A stretch of 32,414 bases of DNA. Source: DALYDK01 sp031973215. GTDB taxonomy: Bacteria; Patescibacteriota; Saccharimonadia; Saccharimonadales; CAIOMD01. Each line of letters begins with the position of its first letter. Positions within the stretch are counted from its first letter, which is position 1. A model generated the notes under the pieces. That model was not told the origin of the DNA. It did not search any database and worked only from the letters and a program-made list of their open reading frames with translations. A program made the translations under genes and the position numbers. The stretch lies in contig DALYDK010000008.1 in assembly GCA_031973215.1 (NCBI GenBank), positions 1 to 32,414 on the forward strand, in the 5' to 3' direction. Shown here in pieces: positions 10,010-18,776 of the stretch.

Positions 10010-10138
10010 CCGTTAGCAGTATAGAATAATTACCAATACAGCTTAACATCTTAAAAAAACGATCCAAAGACCTTGTTTACAACCCCAGAAAGTGATTAAA
10101 TATTATTGATCACAAAAAATGTTCAAAAAATAAATAAT

Positions 10139-12121
10139 ATGTTCAAAAAAATAGTTACAAATTTACCATTCCACCCAACGCTACTTGGCGACTTAGGTTA
10201 TTACCTCAGAAGAGTCCGACAGGAGCAGGCGATACGTAGGTTAGGCCTAGTTTTTGTGATACTTGCAATGTTTGTTCAGCTATTTGCATTCCTTTCACCT
10301 GTTAAATCAACTATAGCGTACAATACCGGGGATATTGTCTATGGAGCTACCTCAAAAGAAGATATTGTTAAAGCCTTTAAAAACAATAAAGATCCAAAGG
10401 GACGAACCGACGTAAGGGCTATTTTCGATTATTATGGAGTTGGCCTAGACCAAATTCAAAATTCAAAAAAGACGACTATTGCTGATAGCGACAACGACAA
10501 GTACATAAACACCAGTAGAAGCCCCATAGCTAGCGGCTCATCGTTCGTTAAAATTCCGGGTGCCATAGACGGTGGAATATACGAGTTCCCACTAAAGTAC
10601 TGGAACAAGTCAGAGTTTCCTAATGGATACCCCGCCCTAACAGGAATAAGCACATATGGATTTAGGTTCTGGATATTACTTAAAGGTTGCGGAAATATTG
10701 TTATAGAAAGAGGTTCTAAACACCCAAGGTTCGAGATTGATAAGAAATTAATCTCTAGTCAAAGCGTAACTCAAGAAGATAAAGTACAATACAAAATTGA
10801 GTTTAGAAACTCAGGGTTGATTGCCTCGGAAAATGTCAGAATTGTTGATGTCCTAGACGACAATCTAAAATTCGATAGCTTCACCAGTAATATTGATTTA
10901 AAAAAGAGTCAAGAAGGTCAAAAGATTATTTGGGAAATAAAAGGTCAAGACAACGCCTTAAAGCCTAGTGATAGATGGCACAAAATAGTGGTAACTGCAG
11001 TTGTAAAAAAGTCTACCAAAGACAATACAAAAATTTGTAATCAGGCAACCATCAAGGGAACAAAAACTAAAGACGTATCTAGTGGCGGGCCGAAAGACTG
11101 TGTCATTGTTACAACACCAACATGCCCGGGAACCGGCTTACCTATTCCTCCAGAAGGAGTAGAAAAATGCTTTATTATTTGCCAAGATGGTTCAAAAATA
11201 CCTTACAACCAAACATGTCCCATCCCCAATTTATCCTGTCAAAGCCTAAAGCAGGTTGCAGACATTAGTTGGAATAAAAGAAGATTTGAAACTAAAATAA
11301 TCAAACAACCTGGTGCCCAAGCTTCTGCTGTTAATTACTTTGTAAACTCAAATTTGGTAGCTAAGCAATCAGTTACAAATGGCGCAGCAACCGATTACTT
11401 TACTTACGAGTTTCCAGCAGAAGGTACTTACAAAGTTAAATCAGAAGTTGTAGCCGCCAATGGATCAATATCAGTTCCAAGCCAAAATTGCGAAATTACC
11501 GTGACTACAGAAAAACCAGTTAACCCAACACCTAGGATAGTTACAGATAAAGCAGTGACTAATGAAACAAAGAATATAGCCGATGCGAACAACACCACAG
11601 CACAAGCCGGCGATATACTAGCCTATAAGCTGATTGTCGAGAATACCGGTGACGCGGTATCTGAAGGCTTCTCAATGACCGAAGAGTACGCCGAAAGCAT
11701 TGCAGATATACTAGAATACGCGGATTTAATAGATAAAGGTGGCGCTACCTATAATGAATCTACAGGTGTTCTTTCCTGGGAAGAAAAAGTAAATATTGAG
11801 CCCGGTCAGAAAATAGAAAAAGTATTCAAAGTACAGGTTAAAGACCCGATCCCCGCCACACCCATATCTGCCTCTAATCCACTATCTAATGACTTTGTAA
11901 TGACCAATATTTACGGCCGTGAAGTAACCGTTAAATTAGAAAAGCCGGCATCTAAGAATGTTGAAATTGCTACAACTACCCTTCCAAACACCGGACCAGG
12001 AGAAACAATGCTTGTTAGTGTAATTTTTGTAACAATTATTGCCTTTTTCTACTATCGGTCAAGGCTACTTGGCCAAGAAATAGAGATTGTTAGATATGAA
12101 TATAGCACAGGGGGTCTATAA
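10139..12121 (+). CDS. LPxTG-type surface protein with DUF11-like repeats
   Basis: The protein is about 660 residues from the ATG at 10139; an in-frame TTG at 10106 would add eleven residues but has no better binding site. The N-terminus is a long basic region and then a hydrophobic signal segment (LGLVFVILAMFVQLFAFL). Two DUF11-like domains, with the NSGLIASENVRIVDVLDD and NTGDAVSEGFSMTEEY segments, flank a Cys-rich region (several CxxxC-like pairs) and a PKD-like module. Near the C-terminus LPNTG is followed by a membrane segment, as in sortase substrates, but the tail after it is about 20 residues, longer than usual. It probably acts at the cell surface, perhaps in host or surface contact. 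No sortase is in the window. Confidence 0.75.
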   Translation: MFKKIVTNLPFHPTLLGDLGYYLRRVRQEQAIRRLGLVFVILAMFVQLFAFLSPVKSTIAYNTGDIVYGATSKEDIVKAFKNNKDPKGRTDVRAIFDYYGVGLDQIQNSKKTTIADSDNDKYINTSRSPIASGSSFVKIPGAIDGGIYEFPLKYWNKSEFPNGYPALTGISTYGFRFWILLKGCGNIVIERGSKHPRFEIDKKLISSQSVTQEDKVQYKIEFRNSGLIASENVRIVDVLDDNLKFDSFTSNIDLKKSQEGQKIIWEIKGQDNALKPSDRWHKIVVTAVVKKSTKDNTKICNQATIKGTKTKDVSSGGPKDCVIVTTPTCPGTGLPIPPEGVEKCFIICQDGSKIPYNQTCPIPNLSCQSLKQVADISWNKRRFETKIIKQPGAQASAVNYFVNSNLVAKQSVTNGAATDYFTYEFPAEGTYKVKSEVVAANGSISVPSQNCEITVTTEKPVNPTPRIVTDKAVTNETKNIADANNTTAQAGDILAYKLIVENTGDAVSEGFSMTEEYAESIADILEYADLIDKGGATYNESTGVLSWEEKVNIEPGQKIEKVFKVQVKDPIPATPISASNPLSNDFVMTNIYGREVTVKLEKPASKNVEIATTTLPNTGPGETMLVSVIFVTIIAFFYYRSRLLGQEIEIVRYEYSTGGL

Positions 12122-12711
12122 TGTCAGAAAAACTACGATTACACGAACAGCATGAATCCGATTCTATTGGTCATCAAAGCTTAGAGCATTATAAAAAAAA
12201 CAACGAAATTGCCAAAGAGTCAAGTGAGGCTTTAAGTAAAAATATTGAACAAATAAGAGAAGCTGTTGAAAAACACTCAAACAATCTAGAACATCAACCA
12301 AAGAGTGCTGAACACTTTAGGAATAGTAACGAAAAACCAGAGCATAGGCACTATATAACTAAAAAAATTAAATTAGATAAATACAAAGAAACTCTATCTG
12401 AAATCCAGGGGCAGCTCTCTGGTCCTAGCAGGGTCTTTAGTAAGATAGTGCATCAGCCAATTATTGAAACAGCCTCTGAAATTGGCGCCAAAACAATAGC
12501 CAGACCAAGTGGTATTTTATCTAGTGGAGTTATTGGCTTATTTGGTAGCATATTGATTCTATTCTACGCTAAGAACATTGGGTTTGAAGTCCCACCAAGC
12601 GTATACCCATTGTTGTTTTTAATTGGTTATGCACTTGGATTACTTATAGAGTTTATGTATAAGCTTCTTGTTAAGACCCAAAGAAAACGCAACAGGCTAA
12701 GCTATAAATAA
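12121..12711 (+). CDS. Membrane protein of unknown function with charged N-terminal half
   Basis: A 196-residue protein whose ATG overlaps the stop of the surface protein gene (TAATG), so the two are likely translated together. The N-terminal half is hydrophilic, rich in His, Glu and Lys and probably coiled coil. The C-terminal half has two membrane segments, IGLFGSILILFYA and LLFLIGYALGLLIEFMY, ending in a basic tail. I do not recognise a family. The pairing suggests a partner or export helper of the surface protein. Only one base separates its stop from that of the convergent ATPase gene. Confidence 0.7.
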   Translation: MSEKLRLHEQHESDSIGHQSLEHYKKNNEIAKESSEALSKNIEQIREAVEKHSNNLEHQPKSAEHFRNSNEKPEHRHYITKKIKLDKYKETLSEIQGQLSGPSRVFSKIVHQPIIETASEIGAKTIARPSGILSSGVIGLFGSILILFYAKNIGFEVPPSVYPLLFLIGYALGLLIEFMYKLLVKTQRKRNRLSYK

Positions 12712-12712
12712 T

Positions 12713-15598
12713 TTAGCTCTTTACAGTTAAATTACCGTCACGATCAATTACTATGGTGTCTTCGTGGCTAAAGTGTCCTTTGTCACCACTTTTGACTATA
12801 TTTGTATCTGTTTTATCTGTTGCTTTGTTGACAACTTCTTTGGAAACTTTCGAATTATCGTTACTGGAATCAACCTGCTTTTCCGGATTAATCTTATTCT
12901 CTCGTTTTTGCTGCGACGAGTCTGGAGTATCTTGGCTAGCTAGATCTGTTTTGCTGCTAATATTTTCAGTTTTATTATTACTTGAATTAGCTTGCTGTTG
13001 TTTGCGCTTTGCTAACCATTCATCTAGGAAAGATCCCTGACCCTGATTCTTAGAAGTAGTTGTTGAGCCTGGGGCAGCGCCAGCAAAAGGCTGATTTCCA
13101 AAAGGAGTCCCTGGACGCATACCACTACCAAACGCTGGTTTCGCCTGAGGAATAACTGTTAACCTATCGAATATCTCTTTTTCTACTTCTGCTCTTGGGC
13201 GGCCATGCTTTGCGGCTGAAAGCTGCTTAAGAGCGTCTGCAAGGTTTTGGTTAGATTTACCAAGGTATGGAAGGTCAGCCATAGAAAAAGGCTGTGTAGG
13301 CACGCCTCCGATAAGCATACGAACAATGGCATTATAGTTTGGTAACTGCTGTAAGTCATCAACATCAAAAACCGGCCTAAAGTACTTTTCTAACTGCTCG
13401 GCGTCGTTCGTACCTACTCTATGGGCTACAACCGCGCCAATGTTACCGAATATTGCGTCCCTAACCCCTTCTTCGAGCTGTGTAATGAACTGGTTAGCAA
13501 CAATTAGGTTCAGTCTAAATTTTCTAGCCTCACTTAAAATAGATTCAAAACTGTCTGTCGCAAAGTTCTGGAACTCATCGACATAAAGACAAAAGTCTTT
13601 TCTTTCATCTTCCGGGATATCTGCCCTACTCATAGCCGCAGCTTGGAACTTCATAACAAAAATCATTCCTAAAAGCTTGGAATTCAGCTCTCCGGTGCGG
13701 CCTTTACTCAAGTTTACAAGAAGGATTTTTCCATCATCCATTATTTTACGCATATCAAACGAGCTTTTTGTCTGACCTATAATGTTACGCATCATTTCAT
13801 TAGACATAAAGGCCGAGAATTTACTTACAACCCACGCTGTGACCTCCCCGGCGTCATTAGACCTCTGAGAATTCGGAAACTCTTTGGTCCAAAAATCAAT
13901 TACCGTTCTGTCGTTTGTATACTGCAGTTTTTGCCTAACAAAGTCTGGATCAATAAGTAGTTTTGGTACATCAATAAATGTACCACCCTTGGGGTCTGCC
14001 ATAAGAAGAAGCGCGCAATTTCTAAATATATGTTCAAACCTTGGCCCAACAATTCCCTGTCTTTGAGGATCATAAAGTTTATAAATCATGTTTATTACCT
14101 CCTGAATAAGGAAGTCTTTTTGTTCAGGATTGTGAAATTCGAATAAATTAAAACCAAGTGGGTAATCCATTTCTGCCGGGCAAAAATATATAACATCTTC
14201 GGTTCTTTCTTTCGGTACCATGCCAAGGAGTCTCTCTGCGACATCACCATGAGGGTCAACAAATGCAAAACCCCTGCCTTCTAACATGTCTTGTAGTGCT
14301 ATGTTTTCTAAAAATGTTGATTTACCCGTTCCGGTCTGACCAACTACATACATATGCCTACGACGATCGTTCTCACTCAGTCTTATGGGCTTTTTAATTC
14401 CCCTGAAGACATTGTATCCAAGTAACAGACCATCATCTACCACATTTCTAGGTCCATCAACCTGCTTAGATTGCTGTCTTTCCAGTTGAGTTGTTGGGGT
14501 GTTTGAGGAGTCTGGTAAGTGATAGATGGTTGCAAGTTCTACAGAGTTTAAAATGTTACTTCTTTGCTCTGCCGGAAAAAACCTTAATATATATGAAGTT
14601 ACAAAACTCTCAATATCTCTGGCGGGAACAAATTTAAAACCATTTTTTCCAGGAGCATCAAAAAGAGCAAAACTAGCTGTAATATTACTTAAAATTGTCT
14701 GTGCCCGATGGGAGATATTTGAAGAAGTGATAACCCTTATTAATACCTCGAAACCTGGGTGCTTTGCCTTTTCTTCAATAGCTTCTGCAAGAGATTGGTC
14801 TAATCCAGATACAGGCTTGTCGTCTTCTGGTTTTTTATCCTCACCCTTAGCCTCAGGTGGTTTAACTGGGGCAATAAACACTTGTTTAATCCACCAAAAA
14901 GCTAAATCTATTCCCTGCTTTTTCTGTTTTCCGTCTCTAAGCTTCGAGGCTTCGTCTTTAGACTTTTTAACCCATTTGTTATCTGCTGGTCTTATAAGTA
15001 CCTGCAAGCCTACACCATCTTCTTTTTCGAGCTTAGATAATGAATTAAGTAGAGCCTGCATTGTATCTCTCTTTAAATCTAGGTATGTTGCAATAGGCTT
15101 TGTGAAACTTTCTTTTAATACTAACTCGCCACCAATAGTCCCACTTATTTTTCCAACTGAATTAAAAATATTATGCTCAGGAACCTCTTCTAGACGGCTA
15201 TTTGGATATGCACTTAATAAAGCCTGTTCAACAACCGGAACCAAACTCACAGGTACGGCAGTATAGAATTTAACCCTACCTCCCTGGGCAACTATCTCAA
15301 GAGATATATGCCTTTGGCCATAAAGCTTACTTTTAAAACCCTTAGATACGGTGCTAGCTAGAATTCCGTATAAAACACTGGCTTTAGATATATTTTCATC
15401 GGCAATATCACGCGCATCCCGTCCTTTATTATCAATATCATCGCTACTAGGTGGTAAGTGAATTAGAAGAGGCACCATCTTCAGGCCTCGTTCATAGTTT
15501 TTGGCTTCCCTTAGTAGTTTTCTTGATTTATAAACAATATATCCGCCCAAGCCAACTAGGGCCGAAATGATTACTAAAAAAATTATCGCCGCAAACAT
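12713..15598 (-). CDS. T4SS-like DNA-translocase ATPase (VirB4/TraD-type)
   Basis: A 961-residue protein. One N-terminal membrane segment (residues 2-22) anchors it; residues 30-400 form a soluble domain of unknown function. The RecA-like ATPase has Walker A GQTGTGKST (420-428) and Walker B LYVDEFQNF (about residue 673), with FVDPHGD and NLFEFHNPEQ segments typical of conjugative coupling proteins and TraG/VirD4/VirB4-type ATPases. The last 120 residues are a Gln/Ser/Asn/Lys-rich low-complexity tail. It probably powers DNA or protein transfer, or pilus assembly, at the membrane. Upstream is a small Patescibacteria-type protein 21 nt away. No other T4SS genes are visible in the window. Confidence 0.8.
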   Translation of the reverse strand: MFAAIIFLVIISALVGLGGYIVYKSRKLLREAKNYERGLKMVPLLIHLPPSSDDIDNKGRDARDIADENISKASVLYGILASTVSKGFKSKLYGQRHISLEIVAQGGRVKFYTAVPVSLVPVVEQALLSAYPNSRLEEVPEHNIFNSVGKISGTIGGELVLKESFTKPIATYLDLKRDTMQALLNSLSKLEKEDGVGLQVLIRPADNKWVKKSKDEASKLRDGKQKKQGIDLAFWWIKQVFIAPVKPPEAKGEDKKPEDDKPVSGLDQSLAEAIEEKAKHPGFEVLIRVITSSNISHRAQTILSNITASFALFDAPGKNGFKFVPARDIESFVTSYILRFFPAEQRSNILNSVELATIYHLPDSSNTPTTQLERQQSKQVDGPRNVVDDGLLLGYNVFRGIKKPIRLSENDRRRHMYVVGQTGTGKSTFLENIALQDMLEGRGFAFVDPHGDVAERLLGMVPKERTEDVIYFCPAEMDYPLGFNLFEFHNPEQKDFLIQEVINMIYKLYDPQRQGIVGPRFEHIFRNCALLLMADPKGGTFIDVPKLLIDPDFVRQKLQYTNDRTVIDFWTKEFPNSQRSNDAGEVTAWVVSKFSAFMSNEMMRNIIGQTKSSFDMRKIMDDGKILLVNLSKGRTGELNSKLLGMIFVMKFQAAAMSRADIPEDERKDFCLYVDEFQNFATDSFESILSEARKFRLNLIVANQFITQLEEGVRDAIFGNIGAVVAHRVGTNDAEQLEKYFRPVFDVDDLQQLPNYNAIVRMLIGGVPTQPFSMADLPYLGKSNQNLADALKQLSAAKHGRPRAEVEKEIFDRLTVIPQAKPAFGSGMRPGTPFGNQPFAGAAPGSTTTSKNQGQGSFLDEWLAKRKQQQANSSNNKTENISSKTDLASQDTPDSSQQKRENKINPEKQVDSSNDNSKVSKEVVNKATDKTDTNIVKSGDKGHFSHEDTIVIDRDGNLTVKS

Positions 15599-15619
15599 AC
15601 TTTACTCTTTGGGTTCAAG

Positions 15620-16066
15620 CTAAGCCCCCTGATTACCAGAAGGTAGTGCTATTTCTTTTCCATACCTCTTTTTGACATAATCGTATCTCATTTTGACGAA
15701 TTGATTTGTCTGCTCCCTGGGATCATCTTTAGTTGATGAAACTATTTTCTTAGCTTTATCTACCCATTCTTTTTCTAGCACATCACCATCTTCGGCAATA
15801 ACCGGGTTTTCGTCATCTGTAGATGAATGAGCTGTAGCCAAATGAGGATCATTAAGAGGAACGACAGGTAGAGCCGTGTTGTCGTCAGTAGTCTGCACTG
15901 CCTGCACAACCGCTCCCTGTGCCTGGGTAAGCATCTCAATAGGTGACAAGCCTGGAGTTTCGGCTTTATTTTGACCACCCTTATCTACCGAACCTATCTC
16001 AAAATTGCCTGAATTTGGCTGTGGTTTTGGTAGTTCTGGTGTATTCATTTTTGAGTTACCATCCAT
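15620..16066 (-). CDS. Conserved hypothetical protein, partner of the T4SS-like ATPase
   Basis: A 148-residue soluble protein directly upstream of the ATPase and in the same orientation. The first 90 residues are Pro/Gln/Asn/Thr-rich and look disordered. The C-terminal 50 residues look like the ordered core (DPREQTNQFVKMRYDYVKKR). It resembles small proteins annotated only as domains of unknown function in Patescibacteria next to T4SS-like genes; I am not certain of the family number. Neighbourhood suggests it works with the ATPase. Confidence 0.65.
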   Translation of the reverse strand: MDGNSKMNTPELPKPQPNSGNFEIGSVDKGGQNKAETPGLSPIEMLTQAQGAVVQAVQTTDDNTALPVVPLNDPHLATAHSSTDDENPVIAEDGDVLEKEWVDKAKKIVSSTKDDPREQTNQFVKMRYDYVKKRYGKEIALPSGNQGA

Positions 16067-16111
16067 CAGAGGTTAGTATATCAAAAAAGTAAAGCTTTTG
16101 GCTATGATTAT

Positions 16112-16453
16112 TTATTTAACCTGTCTTCGTATATACCAAACAAGAATTATTTCTATAACAATAAGAAAAATTAAATCAATAACACTTACAGAATTAAGAC
16201 TTGACAGAGCCAGCAAGTACACGGGTGCCATTGCAATAACAACTGACAATAAACTGTTTCTGTTAACACTATTTGGTTGCAAAAAACCCAAAAACACATT
16301 CACAGAAAGAAAGAAAATGATGAAAAGTAAAAACAAAAAAACAACTGAGAGAAAGATACTGTTTTTACTTGGATTAAAAAAAGATATAAAAACCAAAAAG
16401 CCAACAATCAATAGACCTATAAGCACAATTTGCTGTTTTGTTTTAAGTAACAT
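16112..16453 (-). CDS. Small multi-pass membrane protein, unknown function
   Basis: A 113-residue hydrophobic protein with about four membrane segments: VLIGLLIVGFLVFISFF, FLFLLFIIFFLSVNVFLGFL, LLSVVIAMAPVYLLALSSL and VIDLIFLIVIEIILVWYI. The C-terminus is basic (RRQVK). I recognise no family. It begins 17 nt past the terminator of the RNA encoded upstream on the same strand and has no clear Shine-Dalgarno sequence, so it may be expressed by read-through, which would make that RNA a leader. It precedes the two T4SS-like genes. Confidence 0.6.
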   Translation of the reverse strand: MLLKTKQQIVLIGLLIVGFLVFISFFNPSKNSIFLSVVFLFLLFIIFFLSVNVFLGFLQPNSVNRNSLLSVVIAMAPVYLLALSSLNSVSVIDLIFLIVIEIILVWYIRRQVK

Positions 16454-16469
16454 ACTAAAATCTTAGCAT

Positions 16470-16500
16470 AAAAAATGCTCCCAATTACCTAGGGAGCATT
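16470..16500 (-). terminator. Intrinsic terminator of the unidentified RNA
   Basis: AATGCTCCC (minus) pairs with GGGAGCATT around a 9-nt loop, and the 3' arm runs directly into a six-U tract. On the plus strand there is no U tract, which fixes the orientation as leftward. Confidence 0.75.
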
Positions 16501-16673
16501 CCAACAGAAAGCAACTTGGATAACATCAGTCGAGCCGGTAAAACCGCCCTATAATATAACTTCTATGGCGCTTACTCGTGCTACGACTGAATGTTTCCGA
16601 CTGACCGCTCTCCTAAGCTTTAGACTCGGAGGGCGACGATTTTTTTTGTAAGTTTTTTGTATTTTTCTTACTG
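16470..16673 (-). ncRNA. Unidentified structured RNA or attenuating leader, about 200 nt
   Basis: The unit has a strong promoter (16679-16707) and an intrinsic terminator. Internal structure includes CGGT-TTT-ACCG, a long-range CATTCAGTCG with CGACTGATG, and a hairpin around GGAG...CTCC with one A-C mismatch. The motif TCAGTCG occurs twice, and either copy could pair with CGACTGA, so two alternative folds are possible. I checked for SRP RNA (GGAAGGAAGCAG), tmRNA (tRNA-like end with CCA) and common riboswitch motifs and found none. 6S RNA cannot be excluded. Since the membrane gene at 16453 begins right after the terminator, an attenuator is the other possibility. Confidence 0.6.
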
Positions 16674-16678
16674 GTTAA

Positions 16679-16707
16679 ATGCTAGCATTTTAAACAAAAA
16701 ATGTCAA
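16679..16707 (-). promoter_or_regulatory. Strong promoter of the unidentified RNA
   Basis: A perfect TTGACA (16702-16707) is separated by 17 nt from TAGCAT (16679-16684), which has an extended -10 TG. The predicted start is near 16672. Confidence 0.75.
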
Positions 16708-16972
16708 TATTAATGTTGTGCTATGTATAACAATAATCTGTTATTTTTATATAAAAAATAGTTAACTTATTTACAACATAGTGATTCAATCAAATCCTCG
16801 CGAAGCTTACTTGAGTAGGATTATGTGAGCGAAAATACAGACAAAATATAATAACTTGTAGAGCATAGGTTCGGGGATATATTAAGTTCATATCTTTGGT
16901 CAATATACTGTGAATAATTATTTATATAACTACTGGCTGTGTAAAACCTTCCTAAAAAATAAAAAAACATGT
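16708..16972. other. Gene-free AT-rich interval
   Basis: No convincing gene or known RNA is visible. A weak hairpin at about 16794-16822 pairs AATCCT with AGGATT. The stretch separates the leftward RNA promoter from the rightward promoter at 16973 and is divergent intergenic sequence. Confidence 0.5.
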
Positions 16973-17168
16973 TGACAGTGCTTTTGCTTTTTATTTATTA
17001 TTAACTTAGTACCTTGAATAAAAAAGGTGCTCAAAAACCAAACCAGTACCTTCATAATAAACAGTACTAACTCGCAAAGAGACTGTTTTAGAAGAATAAT
17101 CTGGTTTACAAAAAGAAACAAAAACTTAAATTACCGTTGTCGTTCGCAGCTCGACAGCGGTTTTTTTA
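16973..17168 (+). ncRNA. Short promoter-terminator transcript upstream of comM
   Basis: TTGACA (16973-16978), an 18-nt spacer and TATTAT (16997-17002) could start a transcript near 17008, and a clear terminator ends it at 17133-17167. The RNA of about 160 nt can fold: AGTACCTT near 17007 pairs with AAGGTGCT, and a second GTACCTT copy could compete. No convincing small ORF with a binding site was found. It may be a small RNA, or an attenuated leader ahead of comM. Confidence 0.4.
17133..17167 (+). terminator. Intrinsic terminator upstream of comM
   Basis: ACCGTTGTCG (17133-17142) pairs with CGACAGCGGT (17152-17161), ten pairs with one G-U, around a 9-nt loop, and is followed by seven T. It insulates comM, which has its own promoter just downstream. 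Confidence 0.8.
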
Positions 17169-17169
17169 T

Positions 17170-17199
17170 TTGCATATACTTTATTAGCTGGGCTACAAT
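17170..17199 (+). promoter_or_regulatory. comM promoter giving a near-leaderless mRNA
   Basis: TTGCAT (17170-17175), an 18-nt spacer and TACAAT (17194-17199) put the start at about 17206, five bases before the ATG. No Shine-Dalgarno sequence fits in that space. Confidence 0.5.
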
Positions 17200-17210
17200 T
17201 ACGGTAAATT

Positions 17211-18716
17211 ATGAAAATATATAGTTACATAAATAACGGTGCCAGTAGTACGAAAATAACAATAGAATCAAAAATAACCAAAGGACTGCCGTCTATTAGT
17301 ATTGTCGGTATGGCAAATAAGGCTGTCGAGGAATCTAAAGAAAGGATTCGAGCAGCAATAGTTTCGTCTGGCTATAAATTTCCTGCAGGTAGGATAGTTA
17401 TTAACCTTGCACCTGCCGATCTCCCTAAAGATTCTGCAAGCTTAGACCTAGCAATATCGATAGCAATTCTTAGTGCGGACAAGCAAATTAAAAATATAAA
17501 TAAAATTAACACTTTTATTGGTGAGCTTTCGCTTGATGGTGAACTAAGGGCGGTTAATGGAATTATTGGCAAACTGATTGCCGCTAACCCCTCTGAGGAA
17601 AATAAAGTCATTATTCCCATTGGCAATAGCGCTCAATCAGATTTAATTAGAAATGATTTTATATATCCACTTAGCTCTTTAAAAGAAACCGTTGAGCTGC
17701 TGAATGGTAACCCAGTATCGCACAAAGCTGACCCTAAAAAATTGCCCACAAAGCAAGATAATACTATTAGTGCTGTAGATTTCGGGGATATCATTGGGCA
17801 AGAAGCCGCAAAGCGGGCACTGTTAATAAGTGCTGCCGGCGGGCATAATATAATGCTTTCTGGCCCACCCGGAACTGGTAAGTCTATGCTTGCTAAGGCT
17901 TTTGTGGGGATATTACCCCGACTAAGCAACCGAGAAACAATAGAAACTACCCATATTCATAGTCTAAGGCCGCAAGATAGCGAGATGGTTGTCTATATGC
18001 CTCCTCTTCGCTCTCCGCATCATACATCTAGCGATGTTTCAATTATTGGAGGCGGCCACAACCTACGGCCCGGGGAAATTAGCTTAGCTCATAACGGTGT
18101 TCTTTTCCTAGATGAGATACCTGAATTTAGCCGTGCAACCCTAGAGTCATTAAGACAGCCCCTTGAAGACAAAAAAATAACCATCGCCCGAGCTAATTTA
18201 TCTACAACTTTTCCTGCAGATTTTATTCTTCTTGCGACCGCTAATCCCTGCCCTTGCGGATATTTCGGTTCTTCAAAAGCATGTGTATGCAGCGCGAACG
18301 ACATAAACAGATATAACAAAAAACTCTCCGGGCCAATCAAGGACCGTATAGACATCTTTGTTAACGTTAATAGTGTAGATAGAGATTCTTTGCTATCTAA
18401 CAGAAAAGGCGCACAAGAATCAGAAAAATATAGATCAGTAGCTTTAGAAACTAGAAAACTGCAAAAACAAAGACAAAAGCTGAAGCTAAACTCTCAAATT
18501 AGTGATAGAAAATTAAAGGAAATTATGAATCTTAATAATGATGCAAAAGTTCTACTTATTGAAGCTAGTAAAAAACTAGAATTATCTGCCAGGGCATATA
18601 TAAGAAGTGTCCGGGTCGCAAGAACAATAGCCGATCTTGAAAGATCTGATCAAATACTCCCTAACCACATTGCAGAAGCACTGCAATTTCGCGAAACCAG
18701 CAGTTTGGTTGTATGA
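17211..18716 (+). CDS. comM: ComM / YifB-family Mg-chelatase-like AAA+ ATPase
   Basis: A 501-residue protein. The N-terminal Lon-S5-like fold domain (residues 1-165) has KITKGLPSISIVGMANKAV; the AAA+ domain has Walker A GPPGTGKS (218-225), Walker B GVLFLDEIPEF, a cysteine cluster ANPCPCGYFG...CVC, and the C-terminal Mg-chelatase-like domain with ARAYIRSVRVARTIADL. ComM is a hexameric helicase that promotes branch migration during natural transformation; Saccharibacteria take up DNA, so a role in recombination of incoming DNA is likely. The transcript appears almost leaderless. Its stop is 60 nt before the infC ATT start. Confidence 0.95.
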   Translation: MKIYSYINNGASSTKITIESKITKGLPSISIVGMANKAVEESKERIRAAIVSSGYKFPAGRIVINLAPADLPKDSASLDLAISIAILSADKQIKNINKINTFIGELSLDGELRAVNGIIGKLIAANPSEENKVIIPIGNSAQSDLIRNDFIYPLSSLKETVELLNGNPVSHKADPKKLPTKQDNTISAVDFGDIIGQEAAKRALLISAAGGHNIMLSGPPGTGKSMLAKAFVGILPRLSNRETIETTHIHSLRPQDSEMVVYMPPLRSPHHTSSDVSIIGGGHNLRPGEISLAHNGVLFLDEIPEFSRATLESLRQPLEDKKITIARANLSTTFPADFILLATANPCPCGYFGSSKACVCSANDINRYNKKLSGPIKDRIDIFVNVNSVDRDSLLSNRKGAQESEKYRSVALETRKLQKQRQKLKLNSQISDRKLKEIMNLNNDAKVLLIEASKKLELSARAYIRSVRVARTIADLERSDQILPNHIAEALQFRETSSLVV

Positions 18717-18722
18717 AAATAT

Positions 18723-18751
18723 TTGACCACTGTTACAACATCTGTTATACT
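18723..18751 (+). promoter_or_regulatory. infC operon promoter
   Basis: TTGACC (18723-18728), a 17-nt spacer and TATACT (18746-18751) with an extended -10 TG lie just ahead of the infC binding site, giving a 5' UTR of about 20 nt. No long L20-type leader is seen. Confidence 0.7.
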
Positions 18752-18776
18752 TTTCATCTGAAAAAGGAGAAAATAC

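Noticed and set aside
14526..15266. A 246-codon frame opposite the T4SS-like ATPase
   Set aside because: It is a shadow of a well supported gene, with no domain or start signals.
16098..16466. A Lys-rich frame opposite the small membrane protein
   Set aside because: Its composition is the complement of hydrophobic codons; the hydrophobic strand with regular membrane segments is the better gene.
16470..16673. SRP RNA or tmRNA
   Set aside because: There is no GGAAGGAAGCAG helix-8 motif and no tRNA-like 3' end with CCA.
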